This document shows positions 36,268 to 47,350 of a stretch of DNA of 64,000 bases, one piece after another. This stretch comes from Eucalyptus grandis (Eukaryota; Streptophyta; Magnoliopsida; Myrtales; Myrtaceae). How positions within the stretch are numbered: position 1 is the first letter of the stretch; each line of letters starts with the position of its first letter. The stretch lies in the NCBI RefSeq assembly GCF_016545825.1, contig NC_052615.1, positions 34,559,516 through 34,623,515 on the forward strand, written 5' to 3'. The position numbers were made by a program, and so were the translations under genes. The notes beneath the pieces were generated by a model. That model did not search any database and had not been told where the DNA came from. It was given only the letters and a program-made list of their open reading frames with translations.

Positions 36268-37849
36268 TTACTTGATCGTCTTACCATTCTCCTTTGTGAT
36301 AGAAGCTATCGATTTTTATTTTTATTTTTGTAAAAAGAAGCTATCAATTGTTTTTTTTTTATTATGATAAAAGCATTAACTCCGTGCCTAAGCACAATTA
36401 CCCACATTTTCATTGAGTATTCATCAACAACTGTTAGTATGTATACGACACTCTTCCTTGAAAGAAATGGTGATAAATTCTAAATATTTAAGTGAATTAA
36501 CTTTGCAAATTATGTGGTTTCTTCGATAGTCGTATTGAACTGCACTTTCCACCATTAATCTAAATCATTACACTTGTATACATTCAATTCGTTAAGAACA
36601 TAACCACATAGCAGATTTGTTTCACTTAAAACCTTTAGGCTTCTTTCATTATTGTGCCCCAAACATGTATGCCACAATTTAGATTCTTGAACATATGCAT
36701 CTGACGTTTTTACAATGAAATCTATCATTGTCTCACCTTGAAGTTTCTACAGGCTACTATATTTGATTCATTTCATTATCATCAAAGCACCTCAAACAAT
36801 TTTTAGAATTCCACATTCTGAAATATATTAATACTTAGCTAAATTTAAAGCACTCAAAGAAATAAAAGTTTTCTTCAATTCTGGAACATGCCTCATTTCA
36901 ATCAATGTCCTTACAGTACTATCATCTATTTTGATTTTAACATTTCCAACATTAACAACATTGCATTTAAGGTTGTTCCCCAACTGCACTTTACTATTAT
37001 TCATACATTTAGAAGTAGTAAACTAGTTTTTATCTGGTGTAGCATAAAATGAACAACCATAATTCATAATTCATTCATCAAATGATGAATAATTAGTGAC
37101 ATACAAAAAAAAATTAGTGACATACAAGATGGCCCTTCTTGTCATAGCTCTAATAAACAGCGCCATCAGTCCTAGATTGATTGCGTCTATTCATGTTTAT
37201 ACTACTCCTACTAACACGTGTACTAATTCTTTATCTATTTTCACCTACTAAAGCAACGTATATAGTTTCACCATATTATCTTCTATGGATATTCTCACTC
37301 ATAATTAAATCTCAAACTAAAGGAATTATTAATATAGTAACGGTAGTATTCAAATTATCGGGTAATGAGAATAACGGGATTGAAGCACATACATCTCATA
37401 TTTAAAATCAATCTCAACTGAATTCAATTGACTAACGATCACATTAAATTCATTGATATGATATACACTAGATGCACCTTCATTCATCTTTAAATTAAAC
37501 AGACGTTGCATCAAATAAACCTTGTTAATTAAAAGAGCTTATTGTACATATCCGACAGGGTTTTCATAAATCAATAGTGGTTTTCTCTTTCACAATGTTA
37601 AATATGACGTTATAACGCAGTCAAATTCCACCCATAGCTCGTCTATCCATCAAATCCCAATTAACTTGCTGCATAGTCTTTGGCTTTTCCACAAACAATG
37701 GCAAGTGCAATTTTATCTAGTAGAGATAATTTTAAATCAACATATTTCAAAAGACAAAATCATTCCCATCAAATCTATCGATTCTCATTTTCCTTCTTCC
37801 ATCATCATCGATTTGCTTCAACTTAGCTAACTTTGGCTCTGATACCAAT

Positions 37850-38674
37850 TGTTGTGAAAAGCGAGGAATCGAATAATAATAATATAGAAAAAAGAAAAAA
37901 ATATATCGGACAAAAGATTTATGCAGTTCAGTCGTACAATATGTTTATAGGGGGAGCATCACTGAATTCACTGTAGATCAAGAAATATAACAGAAAGTAT
38001 ACACTCAGGTCATTTAAATACTCTTAGTATTTATCAAGTCTTAATTACATCTAATAACACATAGTGTTTAAGCCTCACAATTCCTCATGAAATAATATCT
38101 CAATCTCACAAGAAATTAAACAAATTTTATACAAGATTTAATCGATTATGAACACTTGAATTTTTTGATGTAATTTGCCAAAGAAAGACCCATGAGACTC
38201 ACCGTCAAGCACTTGTATTGGCACTTCAAGTATTCTCTCTTTCTTTAGACACAAATGACATATGACTACGCTTTCATCAACAATGGCGCGTCACTGTATC
38301 CGCAAGCCAATAAAACAACTCATATATTTAATGAAGAATTTTTACTGAATCCAAGTGAGAGTCAACTTCTCTAGTTTCCTATTTTGTTTTTGTGGACCGA
38401 TTGGAAGTGGGAATTAATTTCATTTTCCAGTCTTTCTATGACCCATGCTGACCGAGTCTAAGTCCAACACAAAGTCCATGCTGGATTTTTCAGTTTAAGC
38501 AACTTGTTTAATGTTTAAAGATCCGTTCATTTTGCAAAAAATATGAAATTTCTAGAAAATGTTACCTAAAAAGCCATTCTTCAGTATTCAATTGAAATAA
38601 AAAATGAACTAGAAATAATTTTCCATCATTTAGTAAGAAAAATCTCATTTAATTTTCCTCCATGCCCTCCTTCC

Positions 38675-38711
<37 letters not shown>

Positions 38712-38903
38712 TATTTTTTAGAATAGAAATTGCAATTTTTATACGAAATATGCTTCAACAAACTCATGTCCATTCAAAATTGAACTTATCCATTGTAAAT
38801 TGTCGCTTTAATGCCAAATAATTTCAGTGTTTTTCGGCATTCTTAATTCGGATTAGGTTTTGTATGATGGGCTCAAACTTGAGGCATATTTTAATAATCC
38901 CCG
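37850..38903 (-). repeat. Copia LTR (right; 5' LTR), with ~225-bp insertion
   Basis: Homologous to the left LTR but interrupted between about 38510 and 38735 by DNA that includes a (TAA)n run. It starts at TG (37850-37851 on the plus strand) next to the primer-binding site. Confidence 0.83.
38675..38709. repeat. (TAA)n microsatellite
   Basis: About 11 trinucleotide units, lying in the insertion within the right copia LTR. Confidence 0.9.
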
Positions 38904-40050
38904 TGATTAAATTAGGTTGATGTTGAAAAAGATTAATCAAGTGATTAATATTTTGACTTTGTAGAGGTTAGGATTTTTAATGTAGAGTCTAATTCTGCAC
39001 ATGTTCTCGGTGTTAAGAAACCCTCAAAGGACCACACCATACCCTTCGAAGAAATTATGTTCCTAATTAACAAGTATCGTCGATTCATTCTACTTTATAG
39101 TTTTCAATCCATAATCAAAATCATTGATTTGCAATTCGACCTTAATTCAAGGCCGAACAAGCTTTAGTGTTTAACGTAGAAATTAGGTTCACCGGGATAT
39201 TAATTGATAAATGCAATGGGGATCGGTTCCAAAAACCCACCCGAGAATTGAACTAAATCAACAGTCCGATCAATGGAACCAACATGATGTTTTCAGTTTC
39301 AATTTTTCATAACCAGTCCTTAATGGGATGTTTCCGGTTCCAAGGTGATTCTCAGTTCCAAAGCGACAAATATCTACCCGAATCATATCAGGTCATCCGT
39401 ATTGTTTGAAATAATTAGTCGGTGGAATATATTTATATTATCGATGACAATTTATATCCATGCATTTTCGTTGATAATGAAAACGTTCTCATCATTCATT
39501 TTATTTATTTTTAAGCAATACGTACGGTCATTTTCTAAAAGAATATTTTCCAAATCATTCATATTCCACGAAACAAATATATTTTTTGGGTTGTGATTCT
39601 TAGACTTTGGTTTAGCATTAAATCACGCTTGCAAATCGTTTCTCATAAGAAATGCGGATGATATGAATATGGTCATTATTGTGATAGAAGTTTGATGGCA
39701 TTGGAAGGGAGGAGAGATGGTAGATATGTATCATTCATTTGAAATAAAATGAGATTTCACATTCCATTTCGAGAAAATTCCACGGAAGGAAATGAGCAAA
39801 TTATATTTTCCTCTTTTTCATGTCGAAATCATCTCAAATCGCTTCACGGTCCCATTACCAATTTGGATTTAGCTCTAACTTAGACTACTCTACATTTGAT
39901 ATGTTCCCAACCTATTTTTCTAAAACATTGAATCCAAATTTCGCTCGATGTCAACTGCATTCCAACTATGTTATGGATGCTAATCATATTTGATCTTTAT
40001 ATGACGAAGCCTATGAGGTGATTTGATGTGAGAACATAAAACGCCATCGA
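38904..40050. other. Intergenic; no gene seen
   Basis: AT-rich. 39190-39360 has 'ggttcc' repeats like a degraded hAT-type non-autonomous element, without resolvable ends. Confidence 0.35.
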
Positions 40051-41037
40051 CATTTTGAAACTACTCATATTCATCTCGCTTTTTATTCTCACCAAATTAC
40101 CCATTTCCAAAAACATTAGATAGTAACACGACCAATTGCTTAAAATCACGTTTTTTTCCCCTTCTTCTAGATATTAAAGGCACGTTTGGTAATATTTCTG
40201 TTCAAAATTGTTCCAAAAATAGAAATAAAAAAAATTATTTATGTTTCAGGGAACAATTTTTAAACAGAATAACACATTTGGTTACTGCACAAAATTTCTG
40301 TTTCTGGAATAGAAAAAAAACAGAAACACGTTTGGTAAACTTGTATAATTTTTTTTGTTTCTTTTGATTTTTTAATATTTTGATTTTTTTCTTCTTTCTT
40401 TTTCCTTTTTCTTTTTCTCTTTGGCCAGTGAGCTCGCCATTAGCCAGGGAGTCTCGCCAAGTCACCGCCAGGTAACGCCATCTTGGAGGTGGCTCGGCGA
40501 GGCTGAGCCTTGCGAGGCCACAGTGAGGCTCGGGTCGACAAGCCTCACCGTGGCTCAGCCTCTCCGAGGCCAATGACGCTTCAACAAGGTCGCTGGCCCT
40601 TATCTAGCCGATCGCCAGTGCCGGCCATGGCCAAGGCCAGTGACCGGTAAAAGGAAGAAGAAGAAGAAGAAGAAAAATAATAAGAAAAAAAAGTGTTTCT
40701 CGGAAGTGTTTTTGGGAAACAAGAAACAAGTTTTTTCTATTTCTTGTTTCTGTTTCAAATCTGTTCTCGGAAACAAAAAAAAAAAAATTTGCTCCTAGGA
40801 ACAAAAGTGTAAATTTCTATTATTTTTTTGTTTCCCAAAACAAAAGAACAAAAATTTGTGTTTCGGGGAATAGAAACAATTTTAAACAAACACACCCTAA
40901 AATGATCAAATACCAAATCATCGATTCTCTACCAACATCCGCCTTCTTTCCTTTCCACACACATAAACACACACATATATACATATAAATGTAAAAAGGA
41001 AAAAAAAAAAAAAAAAAAGAAAAACAAAGCACACGTA
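40051..41037. repeat. Second copy of the UBP upstream block, interrupted by a MITE
   Basis: 40051-40177 plus 40898-41037 align in order with 46596-46872 just upstream of the UBP gene. Shared anchors are 'ttattctcaccaaattaccc', 'cttctagatattaaa', 'cctttccacacac' and 'acatataaatgtaaaaa'. The 720-base gap between the two parts is a MITE. The duplicates are direct repeats ~6.5 kb apart. Confidence 0.88.
40178..40897. mobile_element. PIF/Harbinger-type (Tourist-like) MITE, 720 bp
   Basis: Flanked by the 3-base target-site duplication TAA (40175-40177 and 40898-40900). The empty site survives in the paralogous block at 46743-46745, with a single TAA. The terminal repeats (GGCACGTTTGG at the left, GGGTGTGTTTG inverted at the right) differ mainly by transitions. 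The core (about 40430-40640) is GC-rich and is related to the element at 30017-30703. No coding potential. A TWA target site and G-rich TIR are known for PIF/Harbinger elements. Confidence 0.85.
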
Positions 41038-43289
41038 AGTCTAGGGTCAAGTGTTGTCTTGTAGTATTAGTGAACAATAGGGCATAGCCTGCTCATACTT
41101 CAAATTTTGATAATCTTTTGTCACCACTTCTTGTAACATATATGGGCAAAGAGAGAATTACAAGTAACTTGCAAAATCAGAAAGTAAATGGTGCAGATAT
41201 TTCTGTGAGAGAGAGGGAGTGCAAAAGTTTACATTGATCACAACAAATCTCTCAGGTTTCACTTCAAAGGTTGCAATTTTCTCCGTGACTTTTTCTAGCA
41301 ATATCCTCAACTTGTGACTATAACCAACCACAATGACCTAAGTATGGAAACATATGGTTAGTACATAGAACGTCCACTCCTGCATACACAAGAGAGACTA
41401 GGGCACTTTGTAGAATTGCTTGCCCATTCTATTTCCATTTCAAAATATTTAAAGATCTTTTTTTTAGGATAGAAAAATGAGTGAAGGAAAAGCATAAAAG
41501 CATATTCCAGTCTTTTTATGTTTATCTAAACTAAAAGTAGCTTATTTCAAAAACAAGAACCTGAAAACCCGTGTTAGTGTGATGCACACTATGATAAAGG
41601 CCAGCAACCCGCGCATCATAAGCTGAACATATCCAAAAAAAGAAAATTAAGTAGAAAACCAACCATGCATGGTCACAACAATATACGAATTAGAAAAACG
41701 GGTTTGTAGAAGAAGAGGGACTGAACACTACTTTAAGCCATGCAAAATCACATTGATCATTGAATGTCATTTTCAAAGGAATGACTTCAGTAAAATCAAG
41801 ACTGACATAAACATAGCATGAGATATTCCTATATAGTCTAGTGTACTTTAGAATCTTACTGAATTCATTTAAGTAATCCATCAACAATCGCGTAAACAAA
41901 TTAGTCAGAACTACAGCTTCAGATGAGTTGCTAGCATGGGGTAGCTAAAATCTATTTTAATATATTTCTTGGGAGTGGAGAATACAATATTAGGCTTAAA
42001 CCATAATATTGAGTATGATGACTTTCTCAATAGAACTGGCAAGTTGGTTAGTTCAAAAGATTAGTCACTATAGAAGTTAAAAAATGAACATGATAAGTTC
42101 AAAATGTACTGTACATCACACATTTTCTTCTGAAATTTTTAGAGATAAATTGGTAGGAATAAATACATTGGGTATTGATAGATACAAATTTTTATCAGTA
42201 GAATATGACATCTATTCCTGCAAATCAAATATAGACAATATAAAGGATTATTCTTTCTGTTCTCTACCAAAAGCAAAAATCGTATGCTCTATTTCTAGTA
42301 ATCTCATTTGTCTCACATCTTTTAGTGTAAATCTGTGCACTAGATTTTAAAAGAAGTACAATCACCCCAGTTAATCTGAGCGGGTTTGCGTTATTTTAGT
42401 TGAAGAAATACACCTATCAAAAGCAATTGATGGGACTATAGTGGTGATTATCTATCAGACATCATATATATATGATTCACCAAGTATCTAACAGAATCAC
42501 ACCACCAAAATATCAAAAGAACAAGCTTGGTGGACTTGAAAATGTTTGAATATTTCGGGGATTGAATGTTCATTTTGGGGGTTGCAATTTTGCCAACTAT
42601 GAACAAAATCAATTGAATATTAGGATTAAATCATTTGTGAAACCTCTCCACTTAGAAAAAAAAAATCAGTGAAAAGACTAATAAGGATGGGATACCTGTA
42701 TAGTAGAGGTGGAGATTCTGTTCATAGAATATGCTATTCCATACCATGGTTTCGCCATGTTAATTAATCCTTCAAAATTATTGGACTCCCAAAAGATTAT
42801 GTTGGATAAAATATTCATTCATATCTAGGATTATATTGACATATAAAACATTCAAATTTGCAAAAGAAATGATAGTCATAACACAATCATTGTAGATAAT
42901 TTTTTATTGCATACGTTAGCAATAATTATGAACATCATGACTTATTTCTGGCAAATAGGGATGGTAACTATCTTGGATTAGTTATGATTTTATTAGGACA
43001 TTGATGATCATCAAACCAGCTAAAAAGTAGAATTGGTTAAATTACATTGGTAATGAAATAGTAATGAGGTCTCCTCTGGTACATACCAGGGATTGAAACA
43101 TCAAATCTATTTATTGACAATAATTTTCGCATTAAGACCATCCATATCTATAATAAAAGATTAAATAAAATACACTTATTAGATATACAAAAAGAATTAC
43201 AATATATAATAATATAAATATTACTTACCCAACTCAAATTTTTCTACGTTCTCGATGCACTCTTTAACAGCAATCGGCACACAAAAGGC
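41038..43289. other. Intergenic; no gene seen
   Basis: AT-rich, with only short open frames lacking domains. The 3' end of the hAT element probably lies somewhere in 41.0-43.3 kb but no terminal inverted repeat was recognised. Confidence 0.35.
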
Positions 43290-45280
43290 TCTCTACTAAT
43301 CTTGAGTGCAAATCAAAGCTTTCACTACTTTGGGAGTTAAAGAACTTTGAAAGCTATTAAGCACATGACCCGATGTATTAAAAGTTGACTCTGAAGTAAC
43401 AGTAGTTACAATAATGGACAAAATATCTCGAGCCATCAAATAAAAAATCTTATATTTTGAGTCAATAGTTTTCCGCCACATCAAAATGTCAATATCAATA
43501 ACCTTTTCATTTTTTCCTTGAAAATACTCATTAAGCTCGAACTTGTTGTCATCGCACCCTTATTCATTTGAGTATAAAAACATTTTCTTCCAAGTTTGGG
43601 CATTATACTTTTTTATTCATTAATTATTACCCGTATTGGCATTGGAATCACTACTACTTGCACCCAAACTATAGTCATCAAAATTTCGATCACTTGAAAT
43701 AAGAGAAGATTGCTCATAGAATTCATATAAACGCTCCAATATATCATTTACCTTGTAATGCATCTCTTTAATTTTATATTCATCATCATAAATTTGTCCA
43801 TACAAGAAACTCACATAATTCAACTTAGCTCTAGGATCTAACACAACCACAATCAACACCATCATATTCATTTTATCCTAACTTTCATAATATTTGTCAA
43901 AAAAAAAAAAAAATTCACACCCATAGCCTAAAGCGTAAGATCCGAAACATCGACCGCATCTTTCAAATATTTATACAAAAGAGCTATCCTTTTAAAATAA
44001 TCATTTGAAGTAACATATGAACTCCCTGACATCCGATTGATGGCATCATAAGTGCTTTTAGAAATTCCGAAAAAATAATAGCATTTTCCTGATTATCATC
44101 ATTAAGAGTTTCATGATTAAGCTCATTTGCAAAAGATAAATCGTCTTTTTCCATCATTTTAAAAGCTTTTCTAAACTTTATGGCAGTATTTAATAAGTGG
44201 AGTTCCATCAAGTGGTAACGTCAAGAACTACTGAACCCTTATAAGTGATCCGTTCTCTCTCAATGCAATATTGAAATGTTTTGGCTTTCGTGGGAGAACT
44301 CCTTACATACCTAACAACATTTCAGATACATGCAATGAAGTCACGTACCATAGTCAAAACATCTCTCACAATTAAATTTAATGAGCTGTGCAAAATATTA
44401 CCATCTAATATCAACAACATTTCTTTTGAAATTTTTTCATTCAAATAGTCAATTGCAACATCATTCGAGTTAGTATTATCCACAGTAATTGTGGACACCT
44501 TTTTTTTATTCCTTACTCCTAAATGCATTTTTCCACCATTTTCCCAATCTCCCTACCTTTATGACCATGTATCACCATAAAGTTGATGATTCTTTTATGC
44601 AACTTTCAATTTTCATTAATAAAATGTGCAGTTAGACATAAATAATTCAGATTTTGATTGAAACTCCATGTATCAGTCGTGAGTGCAATCCTAGAATTAA
44701 TATTTCCAAAATAATTCTTTAAATAAATTCTTTTACATAAATACAATTTCAAGCAATCTTTCGCCACTGTGAAACGTGATAAATGTTTGAAGAGAGGTTG
44801 TAACTCAGTAACAAATTCACGAAATCTAATACGCTCAACCAAGAAAAAGTGTTGCTCATCAAGGATGATGAACTAAGCAAATATTTGCCTACAACATTCT
44901 TGCCAGCTATGGGTGCAAAGAATTTCTGTTTCTTATCTACATTACGAGGAAACCTCTTGCATGTGGTCAAGTGCTTCCTCATTGTTACCGTTAGCAACAC
45001 GGTACTTAAGCATGGACTCACAATGAATGCGCTTCACTTGATATATTTTTCCATATTTATCATTGATTTTCAAATAATAATTCTAACATTCGGACGTATA
45101 TTTCTTATCATGAGGAAGATGAAAATCAAATATCTTATTTGTGGTACTCATGGTAGAGGGTGTCTCTTCTTCAATTTCATCGCCAAAAAACTTTAATTCC
45201 GTGATCGGAATCATCTCCTCACGTCCCTTCACCTCAATTGACATGTTATTTTGATACATTAACTTTTCACTACACAACAA
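43290..45280 (-). pseudogene. Degenerate hAT transposase (BED-type, ricesleeper-like)
   Basis: Pieces of one transposase lie in order on the minus strand, in several broken frames. First come a BED-like zinc-finger remnant and the following helix (about 45021-44880, RKHLTTCKRFPRN). Next are LTTDTWSFNQNLNYLCLTAHF (44842-44606) and ITVDNTNSNDVAIDYLNEK plus LHSSLNLIVRDVL (44528-44322). Then LDPRAKLNYVSFLYGQIY (43871-43620). Last is the hAT C-terminal dimerisation domain, MARDILSI...TSESTFNTSGHVL...SLTPKVVKALICTQD (43484-43296). Stops and frameshifts between them make it inactive. The right side (to ~46595) carries the GC-rich 5' region. Confidence 0.9.
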
Positions 45281-46595
45281 TAATAGAATATAATTAGAAA
45301 TTTCAAAATAAATAGCAAACTAGAAATAAAATACCATTAAAACAAGAATGTCTAGCATATAAATGGACTCCATTCATACCAATAAATTAAGAAAGTTTTG
45401 TTTTTGACAAAAAAACCAGCAACTTTAACTTAGAAATTGAAACTGGTCAGTTTAGCTTGCTAATCTAGCAAAAACAATTAAGCACACGATCCTCTTCTAG
45501 CATAACATTCCAAAATCATGGAAGAATAGACCCATTAAGTTATCTACCCTATCAAATCAAAATTCCATTCAAATTATACTGCACTTTGCCATGGAAAATG
45601 CGTGCTCTCCATACCAGCATAACCTCTCACGGACCATTTCCATACAACAAAAGCAAAAACAGAAAAAACTACACAGCTACAACATTGCAAGATGAAAGAA
45701 TTAAACTTCATCGAGCAGAGTGACATAAATATAGCGAATCAGAGTGAGGATAATCTCATCAACATGAAAAACTTTCTAAAGAACATTAGATAATAGAAAT
45801 TCCAACAAAAGCGAGATTACCCTCTTATTCATCCTTAAGCAAATGCAACTACAAAACATGACAAATGCATTCTTAAATAGGATTCAGAAATGCAATACAG
45901 CAGTTCCTTTATAAAGGGAATAAGCACTTGCTGAAGAATATAAAGAGGAGACATAAATTCAATGAACATAGAAAAACATCGAGTAGTACTATTACATATG
46001 ATAACCAAAAAGCTGAAAATGAAATGAAATTTGACACGCTTAAGAAGGGCCAGGAAGCGTTGAAGACCGAGACCCTTAAATCAAGAGAGTGCAGAACTTT
46101 CAGCATGAGATTGAGCAAGTCTTAGAGCGGGTTCGCCATGTTGAGTGTAGGAATTGACAGATATTCCTCTTCCTCACAAAAGCAGCCAAAAGCCCCAACT
46201 TTGTTCGACGAGGGCGAGTGGTGTCCGGCGAGGGCGAGTGGCGTCCGGCTGCAGCATTGAGGGTGAGCGGCGTTGGCGACGAGCAAAGGCAGAGAATGAG
46301 AGAGACTCAGAGATTTGGGGCAGCGACTAGTGTCGAGTGGCGAGAGTTAGGGCGACTAGCGTGCGGTAGTAGCGTCGAGGGCGAGCGGCGTCTAGCGGTG
46401 AGACTAAGAACGGCGTCCAACGGCGTGAAAGTGTGAAATTGTGAATGAAGGGAAATTGTGAATCGGTGTCGAGACTATTTCGGACATTTCTTATGTGGGG
46501 CTCCTTTTAGAGCCCTAATTGGTTCCGTAATCGATTTTGGTTTCAATTCCTAGAAAAAATGAATTGAGAACCTCACTTACCCTTACCAACAATAG
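45281..46595 (-). mobile_element. 5' region of the hAT element, with terminal sequence
   Basis: Follows the transposase on its 5' side. 46200-46440 is a GC-rich block with repeats of 'gagggcgagtgg' kind. 46500-46590 ('attggttccgtaatcgattt', 'ttgagaacctcactta') has the ggttcc-rich character of hAT termini. The exact end is unresolved but must lie at or before 46595, where the UBP upstream block starts. Confidence 0.5.
45925..46157 (+). pseudogene. Possible coding fragment (coiled-coil type), frameshifted
   Basis: A Lys/Glu-rich stretch reads NEMKFDTLKKGQEALKTETL in one frame up to ~46088, then NFQHEIEQVLERVRHVECRN to a TGA at 46155-46157 in another. A two-base shift at 'agagag' (46084-46089) would join them. 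The composition looks like an amphipathic helix rather than random AT-rich DNA. I do not recognise the source. It could be a captured host exon inside the hAT 5' region, or chance. Confidence 0.3.
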
Positions 46596-46950
46596 CATTT
46601 TGAAACTGCTCAAATTCAAGCGAATTACACGTATTCATCTTGCTTTTTATTCTCACCAAATTACCCATTTCCAGAAACATTAGATAGTAACACGATCGAT
46701 TACTTAAAATTACTTTTTTTTTTTTTCCTTTCTTCTAGATATTAAAATGATCAAATATCATATCATCGATTCTCCATCCACATCCGCCTTATTTCCTTTC
46801 CACACACACATATACATATAAATGTAAAAAAGGAAAAGAAAAAAAAGAGAAAAAGAAAAACAAAGCACGCGTACAGTCCCCAAATGGCAATCCCCGCACG
46901 CGCCGTTCGATTCAATCTTCTTTAATTTTTTGGGAAGCGAAAAGAAGGGG
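46596..46950 (+). promoter_or_regulatory. Upstream/promoter region of the UBP gene
   Basis: 46596-46872 is the block also found at 40051-41037. 'atacatataaatg' near 46811-46824 is TATA-like. The retained empty MITE site is at 46743-46745. Whether this is the true promoter or only nearby duplicated DNA is unknown. Confidence 0.4.
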
Positions 46951-47176
46951 AAATTACGATGGCGGCTTCGTTTTCCCTCCTTTTTGAAAACCCTCAAACC
47001 TCCGCTCCCTCCTCCCTCCCTCCTTCCTCCCCCTCCAAAACCCCCAAATTCCTCCGCCTAAAAACAAACCCTCGAAATTCCCCCTCCGCGAAATCGCCGA
47101 TCGCGCTCTCTCTCTCTCGCCCTCCCCCGCCCTCCGCCGCCGCAATTCGCCTCCGCCCCGCCCCTCCGCCGCTCCG

Positions 47177-47206
47177 ATGGCGGAGCTCCAGGCCCCGAAA
47201 CCCTAG
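47177..47206 (+). CDS. Upstream short ORF or original start of UBP, MAELQAPKP then TAG
   Basis: ATG at 47177 in the UBP frame encodes nine residues, then TAG at 47204-47206. After the stop the same frame is open and reads GPFEAPSPPDG then an acidic run to the Met at 47351. This could be an upstream ORF, or the real N-terminus interrupted by a nonsense change or a sequencing error. Confidence 0.35.
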   Translation: MAELQAPKP

Positions 47207-47350
47207 CCTCCCCGGCCCCCTCCTCCCCGCCGGATCCTCGGCCCGTTCGAGGCGCCGTCCCCGCCCGACGGCCGCGAGCCGCCCCCTCCGGCGCCGAGCG
47301 ACGGCGAGGAGGAGGATGAGGAGGAGGAGGAGGAGTCTCCTCCGGACGAG

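Larger units (their letters stand above)
34562..38903 (-). mobile_element. Degenerate Ty1-copia LTR retrotransposon, minus strand
   Basis: Two related LTRs flank a ~2.5-kb internal region. On the minus strand the primer-binding site TGGTATCAGAGCCA (37847-37834) sits 2 bases inside the right LTR and matches the initiator tRNA-Met 3' end. A polypurine tract ('aagtggagg', plus-strand 35355-35363) sits beside the left LTR. Both are typical of plant copia elements. Only a decayed integrase piece is recognisable inside. The internal part is roughly half of a full copia pol region, so it is deleted and inactive. No matching 5-base target-site duplication remains. It shares no obvious identity with the copia fragment at 63134-64000. 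Confidence 0.85.
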
